Positions 26,314 to 36,575 of a stretch of DNA of 64,000 nt are shown piece by piece. The notes beneath the pieces are model-generated. The model saw nothing but the letters and a program-made list of their open reading frames with translations, made no database searches and was not told where the DNA came from. Position numbers and translations under genes: made by a program. The stretch spans positions 145,097 through 209,096 of the forward strand of contig VXBM01000043.1 of NCBI GenBank assembly GCA_013400155.1. The letters are read 5' to 3'. Position 1 is the first letter of the stretch; the number at the start of each line of letters is the position of its first letter. The stretch comes from Helopsaltes ochotensis. Taxonomy: Eukaryota; Chordata; Aves; Passeriformes; Locustellidae.

Positions 26314-26319
26314 ATTAAA
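26314..26319 (+). promoter_or_regulatory. Polyadenylation signal of the solo LTR
   Basis: ATTAAA lies directly before 'ctattcttatctcaacccc', the usual R/U5 arrangement in this LTR family. Confidence 0.6.
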
Positions 26320-26445
26320 CTATTCTTATCTCAACCCCAAGGATTACATGGTTTTGGCCCCAATTCTCCTCCCCACCAAGGTGGGGGGAGTGGGCAGTGA
26401 GTGGCTGGGTGGTACTTAGTTGCCAGCTGGCATTAAACCATAACA

Positions 26446-28989
26446 ATATGCGATTCTTGGTGGGACAGGCTCTCTCCAAGTAGATGAGGCTACAGGGAAG
26501 AAGAGAGCAATAATATAGGAGTGACAAATTTAGGGCAGCCTTCATGTTCCAAACAGACAACAACAGGGGTTGAGGGAGAGAGGGGAATGATAAGTAGCTA
26601 GAAGAAATCACCAAAACTCATATTACCCTCAAATTTGATAAATATTCACCTAACCTGTTACTATCACTGCCTTTTCTTTCGGGAATAGTTTTCCACAGCT
26701 GGAGATAAAAATATTGATTTAATTTTCATGCTATTATGAATGTAACTAGAGGAAGCTTTCTGCTTTTAGACACAAAAGCTTAGAGAATCTGTGAATTATT
26801 GAGTTACAACACTCTTTGAAGTACATGAAAACACAAGGTTTTCATTAGTGCCAAATACTATTTATCTCTAAGAAACTTTTTGTTTAATTACACTTTTTAA
26901 ATGTTTAAACAATAAAGATTTTTATGATAATAAATAAAATTTTAAAGTTTATCCAAACAATAGCACAATTTGCCTTCAGAAAAGCAGCATAACATTATCT
27001 TTTTTTTCCCCCCACTTTGAATAATACTGTCACAAGCAGTTGTCTTGGTGTTAATGGATACATTTGGAGTATGGTGATATTACCCAAGTAAGACTGTGAC
27101 ACAGTTTGTCCCTCAGTGAGTTTAACTGAGACTTACCCAATTGAAGAATCACAAAGTCCTTTTCCATCCATTTTTACAAATGTTTTGAATATAAGAATTC
27201 ATCAGGATTTAGGGGATTAAGAAATCACTGTCCACAAAAAAAAAATCTACAGAAATTTTCATTAGTTCTTTTATGAGTTGGCAGCAAATACTCTAGCTGT
27301 GAACTTTTATGAAGCCATAAATATAAAGGACCTTCTGATATTGATATGATGATAATTCTAAATTTCCTTTTTGCAGCTGCAGTTGATCCCTTGTATTTGG
27401 TAAAAAAAAAAAAAAACAACCCTCTCTTTTTGTAATTTAACAGAGAAAGTTGGCTCAACTACTGTATTGCCTTTGAGCACTCTGAGTGGAAGTTCATGAA
27501 TTAAACCCACATGGCAACACAACCCCCATCCCCACCTTTCCCTTAAGGTGGCTATAAAATGTCAGTAGAAAGCCAAGCTGTTTATTTTACTTAGCATTTG
27601 ATTTTGTAAGTAAATGAGGTTCTAGTGGGGCGTATCTTTGTAACCAGCTCCATTACATCACTAAACTTTTATTAAACTGTGCAATAAATACTAAATCAAT
27701 CATTAAATGTTTAAATTCAACAGTAAGGGTGAAAAATATGAATATGTTAACAGGCAACCCATTCCATAAAAGACTAGGATGTTTGATCATGGGGAGAGAA
27801 AAAACATTCTTTGCTACTGACAGCTTTTTACAAAACTTGATTTCCCAGGGGATTTATTTTTTGGGAATAAAATTTAAGAAGGGATTTTGTCTACATATTC
27901 GAGAATCTCTGCGGTGAACAGTATTCCTAATTTACTCTAATAGATTTGTCTTACTCTAGATTTGCTGGAATACTGTCAATATGTTTCACTTAATTGTCCA
28001 ATAAACAAGGAAGACACATTTTCTACACAGTATCTTGGGAAAAGGACACAATCTGAGACAAAAAGGAACTCGTTCTCTTGGCTTCTGAGTTCCTAAACAA
28101 ATACTAGAGAAGCAAAGAAACAGTCCAGAATAAAAGCCATTCAACAAGAGAAACAGATGATGGCCTACAATTACTGCAGTAGTAGCACAATACTTATTTT
28201 TCCTCACATGGTTTCCTAGGATTCTCAGGAGCTTGATCAGAAAGGATGTAAAGTAACCAGGCTGCCCAGATTTGCACCAAAACTCACTGTGAGACGGGCT
28301 GCGTTTGCCCGTCTCTGTCCCAAGGCAAACCAAGTATCAGCTTAACAAATGGAAAGTTATCAATCATGCAAAAGAAGAGCCACTACTAGACACCCACTTC
28401 TTAGTATCTGTAAATCTATGAACCAAGATGTCAGTCATATCATTATTCACTGACTCTGCTTGGGATTGTGAACTAAGGTCAGCAAGCAAACTCTGCAGAG
28501 TTCATACTTTACTAGACTGGACTAATGATGGCCTACGATCTAAATCTGAAGAGCTTGGCTAGAGTCCTGCACTCAGCAAAAAACATTTCAGAGCTGAAAT
28601 GGTTGCTGTGAGCACCTGTTATTCATGTCCACTGATGGGAACTACAGGGAATCCTGTATATCCTTTGCCTCCATATATGGTGCATTTTCCTATGATACAA
28701 CTGAGTTATGCAGTGTCCTTGCTGATATATCTAAAAAGTTTACAATTATTAGTCCTATTTTTTCCAATATTATTCTGTATTGGTCTGTGTTCAGCCTTGC
28801 AATTTAATATATATAAAATTTGTTTTGAAAGAAGCTGTAAGTAGTTTCAGAGATGAGAACAGAGGGTATCTGTCCCTCTTTTTTTGGTTCTATTTTACAA
28901 AGCAGACCGCAAAAACAAAACATTGGAGATTCTTATTTGCTATCGTTTTAATAATTGAGAAATGGATCTCAGCCCATGTACACAATTTT
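26446..28989. other. Unique non-coding DNA
   Basis: A T/C-rich stretch and a short A14 run (about 27402-27415) are present. The 115-codon minus-strand frame at 27986-28333 has no recognisable domain. No gene or further repeat is identified. Confidence 0.55.
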
Positions 28990-29466
28990 TCACAGAACCA
29001 AAGAATCGCTTAGGTTGGAAAAGGCCTCTGAGCCTCTTCAAGTCCAAACAGTGACTGGGCATCACCTTACCAAGTAGACCATGGCAGTAAGCACCATGTC
29101 CAGTCATTTCTTGAATACCTCCAGGGATGGTGATGCTACCACCTCCCTGGGCAAGTCCATTCCAATGTTTAACAACCCTTTCCATGATTAAATTCCTCTG
29201 ATATCCAACCTGAACCTTTCCTAGCACAGGTTGAGGCCACCTCCTCTTGTCCTATCACTCGGTACCTGGGAGAAGAGGCTGACCTCCTCCAGGTTGCACC
29301 CTCCTTTCAGGCAGTTGTAGGTAAGTTCCCCCTGAACGTCCTTTTCTCCTGGGTGAGTTTCCCCAGCTGCTCCTCACAGAACCTGTGCTCTTCTGCAGCT
29401 CCACTGTTCTTCTCTGGGCTGGCCACACTATTCTTGATACAAGCCAGAATGCCCTTGGCCTTTTCC
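28990..29466 (-). mobile_element. CR1 LINE 3' end, minus strand, internally deleted
   Basis: On the plus strand the block opens with 'aatcgcttaggttggaaaag', the reverse complement of the CR1 terminus. It continues through 'atacctccagggatggtgat', 'caagtccattccaatgttt', 'cctgaacctttcctagcaca', 'cctcctcttgtcctatcac' and 'ccccagctgctcctcacag'. These are the hallmark segments of the bird CR1 3' UTR and the C-terminal reverse-transcriptase region, in the right order. Near 29417 the match jumps from the 'cttctctgg' segment straight to 'ctggccacactattcttgat', which normally lies more than 100 bases further along, so an internal deletion is inferred. The element is 5'-truncated, as most CR1 copies are. 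The 95-codon minus-strand reading frame here is a fragment of this element. Confidence 0.95.
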
Positions 29467-31556
29467 AATTTCAAGTTTCCTTTAGAAAAAATACAGTTCT
29501 AAGTGCCTAAAAGCACATTATGACTGAACAATGGTTTATTAGGTGCTCCCAATAGGGGACTGTAATTAAAAATAGGGTCACATCTGAGGAAAGTAATCCA
29601 GATGAACAAGGGCCTCCATTTGTCTCGTCTACATGGAGTTAGCCATGTAAAGTTCAAGAAGTACACACATATAACTTAGAAACCTAATCAGTCCATTAGA
29701 AGTAAACTCTATTAAAAACCACCCACAAGCTTTAACAATAAATTGCAGCCATTTCAAATTTAATACTGCACTAGCAAGTAATACTGCCATTGAATAATTC
29801 AACATTCTGTAACATAAGGCAAGATGAGAGGAACAAGAAAGCACAATTGCTATTTTTATTATGATGTGCCTTTTTGGGAGGTATAGTACAAACCTCATTG
29901 CACTGGCACTAATTATTTTGGCATCTTATTGGCAGTCACAATTAGACAAAATGTAGGAATTTCTAAGAGCAAAATAAGTTCTTGGCTAGATTTCTTCAGC
30001 CCGATATACTCCAGACTTTTATTTATGGCTAAATTGAAGCTGGATGTCAAATCTGGGTCCCTTAGAACAAAATCTTAATAATTAACTGGCAAAACTGAAC
30101 ATGATCGTTTCTGACACACCTACACTGGTAATTATTGCTTTGAGGCCATTTACTAATGAAATTAATGTATTCATTGCCCTAACAAATTAGCATAACTCAT
30201 ACATAATGCCCCACATTTCAAGACCTTCCTAGAAAAACAACACTTAATACCGCAGAATGAAATGGCAAGGGCATTACATGGAGACAGAATTCACTGAATT
30301 ACTACATGTTAAAACCACAATGGCTAAGTGTTAGTTATGAAATAAAATGTAAACACAATGTGGGTATTGAAACCATTAATAGTGCAGTCAAGAGTATACA
30401 ATTGATGATTATCTTTGCACTTCAAATAAGCACATATTACAATAGCAGTAACCATGGAATGTAATTAACTGGCTACTTTTAGAGATATGAGGTATGAAAA
30501 GGAGGCAGTGCTGAAGCAATTTCTTCTTCCTTCTCAAATTCATAATAACTACAGTGTGGCTACTGTGCTTTTTCACTCATATTTCCATTCAGATTAATTC
30601 ATTGCCTAGAAGTGGCTACAGCAGCAATAGGGTCAAGCAACAGTGAAAGGCAGGATTAAATGCTTTACCTTTGGAAATGACTAAAACATTAGCACCAACC
30701 TACTGCCATTTCTAATCGGTAGGATTCTCTCCGTTGTTCCCTGAGTCTTCTATCTCACCATGCAGAACAGAGGTCAGGGAAGCAAACCACCACGTGGCTA
30801 GTTTGATGCAGGGCAGGGTGGAAAGCACATCTGCTCTGCTGGCTCACCTGGCAGGCTGGGGATGCACTGAGGCCCTCAGGCCACGGACCTAACATGCACT
30901 GCCACTGACAGTGCACTCGCATCCTGTGACCCGCAGAGTGCTGGTGTGAGGAAGATCACGTAGGAGGAACCACTGCTTTTGAGCAAGAATAATCTCTGTA
31001 TATACTTCAAATGATAAACTTATTTTGAAGGAGAAGACGGGGGCAAAACCCACAACGGGTTTGCAGAAAGTCATCTATACTCTGCATTGCTCGGAATTCG
31101 CCCCCTGCTCAACTGGTGGATGGAAGGCCTGAGAGCTAAGGAAAATTTGACCAGGTCTTTCTTCCACACAACTCAGGAGCCAGCCCTAATGACAGTTACA
31201 GCAAGGTTACTTTGCTTGTGTCCTCTACAACTTTCTAAAGGTTACTTCCTTTTGAGAAGCACTGAACAAAAGCACATTCTTGTGCCACTCTTTTCTTCTC
31301 TCCTACACAGGCATAAATGCAAAGAAACACAGAGTTTCTTAGCAGATCCTCAATTGCATCAGTACCTATTGCTACAAAGAAAAGAAAAAAAATCCAAGGA
31401 GAATATTATGGAATAATCACCTCAAGCAAGAAGTTTCCCTGGAACCCCATCCATATGTGTTTGGCTCCTGCCCACAAGCATAAAGTTTTACATCTTTATT
31501 AATGTTTTCATTCTAATCAATGTAATTTAGGTTCTCTGATTATCCATATGAATTCC
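29467..31556. other. Unique DNA; candidate conserved block at 29.9-30.5 kb
   Basis: From about 29880 to 30480 the sequence is AT-rich and low in repeats, with many ATTA/TAAT and ATTAAT-type motifs, the look of a conserved non-coding element. A GC-richer patch at 30770-31060 is not recognisable as an exon or repeat. No gene is called. Confidence 0.5.
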
Positions 31557-31890
31557 TGATCTTTTTCAACCCACTTAAGTTCTCCACTCCCATGATATCT
31601 TATGCCAATGAGTTCTATATGCTAATTAAAAGTTGAATGAAATTTCATTTGACCAGTTCTCTGTCTTGCTTGTCAAGTCATTCCCTTTCCTCTCCCAAAA
31701 ATTCTTCTCCATTTGAGACTTCCTCATTTTGCAACTTTCCCCACTTTGAATAAAAAATCCAAGTCTCTCCTACAGTAGTCTTTGACTATATCTAGATTTC
31801 TTCTGTTGTAATGTTACATTTTTTCATTATTTCTTTTTAAAATGAAAAATAACCAGAACACAAGATAGCGCAAGAGATTTTTCTAGCCCA
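31557..31890 (-). mobile_element. Ancient CR1-type LINE 3' fragment, minus strand
   Basis: In order on the plus strand: 'tttttcaacccacttaag', 'gccaatgagttctatatgct', 'aatccaagtctctcctacag', 'tttctttttaaaatg' and 'aaccagaacacaagatag'. These correspond one by one to the reverse complement of old amniote CR1 3' segments ('tttttgaaccca', 'gcaacgagttccacaggtt', 'tcccagtctctcctcatatg', 'gaccagaactgcacacagta'). Divergence is high, much greater than for the CR1 at 28990, so it is an older insertion. The ends are approximate. Confidence 0.72.
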
Positions 31891-33026
31891 CTGTATTTGC
31901 TTTAGACACTGCAAACATTCCACAAGCACATTTTAGAATGTTTGAAGAGTCCAGCAGTAGATTCCCAGAGTTGAACCACAAAGATTATTGTGCTCTCTCT
32001 CACACAGACATGAAACCTAATTATACTGTGGCTATTACTAAGTATAGATAGATACCTTGAGGCAATTAATGTATGACTGAGAGGTCTTCATTTGTGCCTG
32101 TCTGAAGACCTGATCTTTGGCCTAATCTTGTGAATTGTCAAGAAACTGCTTCTTTGAACTTTGGCCTGTTGACACACAAAGCCATTTTATAAATGGGTAA
32201 ACGCTACCTCGTTAATACTTCCCGCAACTGCACAGGCAAGGAACAATTTTGGTTTACACTACCCCTTCTTTACATTCAAACAGTTGGTCTTTATCTATTT
32301 CTAAATGTGTTATATAAAGCAGGAGTAACAGCAAGAAACCCTAGTGAGAAGAAGAATCAGGTCTTCAACATGATTTCATTGAGCAGGCAACAAGTTGTAT
32401 AGGGCTACCTTTTTTTTTTTTCATGACTTTTCTTCTAATTTAAAAATACCTCCAATCAAAAATCAAAAAACTTATACAAACTTCAGATATCTCTAAACTA
32501 TTTTACAACACTACACTACAAGAAGAGCAGTTCCCAGCCAAGCTATTGCACACCTTTTACTTGAGAAATAGCATCTGGTTGGACCACAGAAATCTATACC
32601 CCATTCTCATGGCTGGTCTTTTCTATGGCATTTATAGCTCTAGACTGAAATACTCCCACATCTGATCTACTTTGTCCAGATAATAATTATGTACTACAAT
32701 ATTGCATTAGTATCAACTGTTTGAGTCACGTTTATTTGGTGAAGGTCAGTCCTCTTTCATCCCCAGGCACTTAGTTCACCTGCTTTTCACTTTAGGTCTC
32801 TCAATGGAACATAGGTTTTATTTTTGGCAGCATGCCTACTTTTAGTTAATTCCTTTGTCTGACATGTTGTTACTTCCCTCAAATACGCCTCTGCAACCTT
32901 TCTTCCTCCAGGTCAGCTGTAATTTCTGTCCTATCATTTACTACTGGATACAGAGTTACCTTTATATTGCTGACATTCCCAGCAGATGTCTTTGTCTGAC
33001 CCAAGTGCTCCTCACCACCTGTCGCC

Positions 33027-33092
33027 TTGCTTCCAGGTTTGGCTATAAATAATCCTCCCCTTGCTGGTTTGACTATAAATAATCTCCTCCCC
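33027..33092 (+). repeat. Tandem duplication with two CTATAAATA units
   Basis: Two imperfect copies of about 32-34 bases, each containing GGTTTG(G/A)CTATAAATAAT and ending in CTCCCC, lie head to tail. The TATAAATA units resemble TATA boxes but are probably incidental. Confidence 0.85.
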
Positions 33093-34149
33093 ACCCTCTT
33101 GGGTTTGGGAGTCAGCTGGTTCCCATTTAGACAAGGTGGAGCTTCCCTTTCCTTTACACAGTTACAGTTCCCTCTCTTTTATTTTACCCACACAGAAATG
33201 CTATCACTGCTCTAACTCACAAGTATAGAAAAGTATTAGTAGGACCCTAAATGAAGTCTTTTGCCTCTTCATCTACACTTTCATTCTAGCACTTCTCACA
33301 TCTCAAAATTACAGTACCAACATGTACAAGAGACACTGGGCTGTGCTTATGGTCAACCTGACCTCTGCCTGCCCTGCTTCCCACAGGAGGGCCAACGTGT
33401 CTACCTTGTGGATGAGTCTTAGAGGGCACCCTCAGCTAACTACCTTGCATATTTGAATGTGCTTGTGGACCTGGGCAGGTCACAGGGCTGTGGTTCTCAC
33501 CAGCCTCCATCTGTTCTAGCCCAGACCTCTGTATGTGCCACAGTCATCACCTGGACATGAAGGCAGACGGGAGTCCTTCTTAGAAATGACCCAAATATAG
33601 CTCTCTGGAGACTCTTTGAAGAAGGTTATGTTGAGGATGTCTAAACTATGTGGACAGGTATCCATGATCTTGTGAGTTCTCATGACTGCAGATTTCTCTC
33701 AGCACAGGTGCTTTGCAGTTTTACCCAATGAGCTGCAATTAGATCCTAACAAATACCTGTCTGAGGTATCCAGAAACTGTTCCCCTGAAGCTCATGTATC
33801 TGGTGCTCAAGGAAACTGGTTTTTCTTCAGCACTTCTCACATGACTTGACATTTTAAGACAGATTTTGCATGTTTCAGAAGCAAAGAAATGCATTAAACT
33901 CACTCTGTAGTTTGCTTGTGAACTGTACTGAGGAAGATGGTACCTTGGTGTATATTTGCATGTTTCCCTTTTTAAAAAAGGCATAATGGAGGAATGCTTT
34001 AGTCAGATTAGGGTGGCTAGTGTAAAGTTAAGAGAGAAGCAATCCACATACCAGTAGCCAGGATTTAAGAGGCTGTCTAGTGGCAGTTCCTATAGGAAGA
34101 AGGGAGTGGGGAAAACCAAACAAGAAACATCCTGTCCCACCCAGCCCTG

Positions 34150-34241
34150 CCAAAAAAAATCAAAACCAGCAAACCAACCAACCAATGAACTAATCAACAA
34201 GAAAAAACAACAACAAAAAACCCCAATCCAACCAAAACAAC
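34150..34241 (+). repeat. A/C-rich low-complexity tract
   Basis: Runs of A interrupted by CC, with CCAACCAACCAA units, resemble the complement of the T/G-rich tract at 22537-22625. Confidence 0.85.
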
Positions 34242-35180
34242 GTGCCTAGGAGAAGGAGAAGTTAAATTCAATTGAAAGAGGGACATGATTTTTCTTAATG
34301 GACTGTCTTCCGTAGTTCTGGCACACCAATTCTTTAGGGAGTCTATTTCACATTCCTCTTCTCAGTAGGTAGCTATACCAAGTAATAAATGCTACCTCTC
34401 AAGGTTTTGGCTCAAGAAGGTCCTACAGAGGATGAAGCAGAAAACAGGCAGCATCAGAATTTGACTTGAGAAAATATTCTGTGTTTACAGCATCCTCAAG
34501 AAAAGCAGACTGCAGCAGTAGTAGTGGGCCACCTGCAGCAAGATAAGCATTAAGTGAGAATTAAAGAGGAAAGAAAATGCTGGCTGATTTTCTCAAAGAC
34601 ATTAAAGACTTGACTGGAGCCAGAAAAAAGTGATGGATTTGCTGGGGTGTCTTTCACACATCTTCAGTAAAAATTTTAGAGTAAAAGTAGAGATTAAGGA
34701 GTGTGGAAAAGAGCTGGTAAGAGAAAGCATAGCAAAATCTTGAGAAGATACAGATGTCTATATGGATTTAATGGCATTATGCCACTTTAGATGTAGGGAA
34801 GACATGTATTTAGTGCCATGTATTATCCGACCTAGACAGAGGCATTGCGTGATAGGGGTTAATGTGGAGAGTGCCAAATTGGGCAGGGACGTCCCTACGT
34901 GCAACTGGAGGCATTAATGCAGCGTAGCTTGACTAACTCTGGGTGACCTTAAGGGCTGTACATACAAGTCTTGCCTGAGAAACCCGTGAGAACTTTTCCT
35001 GCTATGATTATAAACTTTGCTAAGTTTAACTCTCACAGAGTTATATAACCCTCTGTGGTAGTTAATGAAGTGCTGGATGTAAGAAAAATAACTGCAATGT
35101 TATTTTGCCCCCGGTATGCTTCGCCTTATAAGGATTAAACCTAGAGCTGATTCACTTGTGTTTTGTGATCTCTATCATGC

Positions 35181-35300
35181 TGCAATAATAACACTTAGCA
35201 CTTTATAGCACTTCTCACTTATAAAAAGTGCTTTATAAACATTATCTAATTATTAATCTTCACAACAGTCCTGTGATACAGGTATACAGGTCAATTTAAT
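35181..35300 (-). mobile_element. MIR/CORE-SINE tail, minus strand
   Basis: Reading the minus strand gives 'cctgtatcacaggactgttg', 'tgaagattaataattagat', 'aatgtttataaagcactttt', then 'gtgctataaagtgc' and 'tgttattattgcag'. This is the 3' part of MIR-type SINEs of amniotes ('cctcacagggttgttgtgag', 'gtaaagcgcttt', 'ggcgctatataaa'). The tRNA-derived head is not recognisable. The copy is ancient and diverged. Confidence 0.7.
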
Positions 35301-35825
35301 ATTCTCTTTTAATAAGCTACTAGTGCTTTAGTAAATTGAAAAGTATAGAGCACATTAAATTCACTTAAGAGAAACAAAAGGTTAGTGAACAAATCACAAT
35401 TCCTCCTACAACACTCCAGGTGGGCAACACACAGCAAACTGTCAGTGATCACCACATAAGAGGTCCACAGACAGCAGTCCATATAGAAAATACTTCAATT
35501 ACCTAATTGAGACGCGTTGTTTTTCTGGTGATAACATGAATAACATGAAAGCAGAGAGACTACCAAAACAACTGAAATTCATTGATCAAGACCACACTAT
35601 ACTAAATTCTACACAAACAAAACATAGTACTCCTTACCCTAAAAGGTTAGATCTAGGTATAACACCAAGGGGTAAGATATGGGGAATGGGAGGAAATCAG
35701 TCCAGTTAGACAGCAATCACCCCTGCTCACACTGTATCTGCCTACAGAAATACGCACACAGCCACTTGACACCACTGTACCCCTTATCTCTTTAGTACCC
35801 TGCAGCTGTTCCTGGTGATACATCT
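35301..35825. other. Unique non-coding DNA between repeats
   Basis: No gene or repeat is recognised in this stretch, which lies between the MIR tail and an LTR edge. The distal parts of either element could extend into it unrecognised. Confidence 0.5.
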
Positions 35826-35936
35826 CAAACTTTAATGTTTATGATCAAAGACAGGACAAGAGTTTGGACACACATCATGCAACCAGTCCCATACTAGGTA
35901 CTGTGAAGAAAATTAACTCTACCCCAGCTAAAACAT
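35826..35936 (-). mobile_element. 5' edge of an ERVL-type LTR, minus strand
   Basis: On the minus strand this reads 'tgttttagctggggtagag', 'ttaattttcttcacagta' and 'cctagtatgggactgg', matching the first 60-100 bases of the same LTR family as 25893-26445. The remaining LTR body is absent or unrecognisable, so the element is truncated. The outer boundary near 35936 fits a TG-start LTR. Confidence 0.6.
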
Positions 35937-36309
35937 TTACATAACTGCAAACTGAGTTTTAGACATCACTGTTTTACTCAGTGCGTGGCATGGACTCGCC
36001 TGTGGGATGAATCAATGCAGGGCAGAAGGCTGCTCCCCAAGGATGAGACGGGCTGCGCCATGCATTACTGACATTCAGAGTTATGCGATGAGTGAGGAAG
36101 GTAGGAAAAAAAAAATAGACTATTTCCTACTTCAGGTAGTTTAAAAGTTGCCTCAAAGAGTTTGGAGTCTACATCTGTTTTTTTCATATGACAGTCTATG
36201 AGATACAGGACAAGTTCCCTAAAGACAAGCTTTTCACTCAAGGTCGTCTATCAACTGTATGTTCCTCATATGCTCCATGCCCAACTTGAAACCTGGGGTC
36301 TGCTTGCTC

Positions 36310-36370
36310 CAAGTGCTGATCACTCATAAATGCAGCTGAAATGAAAGAGAGTTGTGCTTACAGCTTACTA
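36310..36370. repeat. Decayed short palindromic amniote repeat (copy 3)
   Basis: 'aagtgctgatcactcataaa' followed by 'tgcagctgaaatgaaagag' and 'agttgtgcttacagc' matches the arrangement 'gtgctgagcactcacaact-tgaagtcaatgg-gagttgtgggtgctcagc'. Weak complementarity between the two ends is still visible. Confidence 0.45.
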
Positions 36371-36449
36371 CCCCATGTTAAATATTGTGCAAAAGAGAGG
36401 AGGATGTCTCAAACTGGATTCTCAAATTAGTAGGTGCTTTCAACTTTGA

Positions 36450-36575
36450 TTTACTCTGTCCTAGTCTCCATCTGGCAAATGAGGACAATAATTCCTCCTC
36501 ATTTCATGGGGGTGTTGTGAAAATAACTTCATTAATGGTTTTTGAAGCACTGTAGTGTTGAGTGCTATGCAGAAA
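36450..36575 (+). mobile_element. MIR/CORE-SINE tail, plus strand
   Basis: 'ctagtctccatctggcaaat', 'gaggacaataattcctcc', 'atgggggtgttgtgaaaata', 'acttcattaatggtttttga' and 'agcactgtagtgttgagtgc' followed by 'tatgcag' reproduce the ordered landmarks of amniote MIR-type SINEs ('cagtttccccatctgtaaaatggg', 'aataatacttcc', 'gggtgttgtgaggataa', 'ttcattaatg', 'gcgctatagaa'). The tRNA-related head upstream is not recognisable. Confidence 0.75.

Larger units (their letters stand above)
25893..26445 (+). mobile_element. Solitary ERVL-type LTR, plus strand
   Basis: The 5' end 'gatggagttaattttcttc', the middle 'cctggataggtgacccgaac', 'gggatattcc', then 'cagtgtataaacgg', 'ggctggacatcagtcagcg', 'gttattaaactattctta' with 'tctcaacccc', and the end 'cttagttgccagctgg...attaaaccataaca' follow, in order, the well-known LTR of bird ERVL elements. 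A TATA box (TATAAA, 26159-26164) and an ATTAAA polyadenylation signal (26314-26319) are in the expected places. The length of about 550 bases suits a full LTR. No gag/pol sequence adjoins either side, so it is a solo LTR left by recombination. Clear target-site duplications were not seen; the 5' edge is uncertain by a few bases. Its U3 is diverged, suggesting it is not recent. Confidence 0.88.
31891..35180. other. Unique non-coding DNA with small duplications
   Basis: A tandem duplication of about 32-34 bases carrying CTATAAATAAT is at 33027-33092. An A/C-rich low-complexity tract is at 34150-34241. The block 33340-33720 is moderately GC-rich without a recognised origin. The block 34840-35170 keeps several CpGs and a 12-bp palindrome (AGGGACGTCCCT, 34885-34896). 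Confidence 0.5.

Noticed and set aside
28940..29227. 95-codon minus-strand frame as a gene
   Set aside because: It is a translation of the CR1 3' end.
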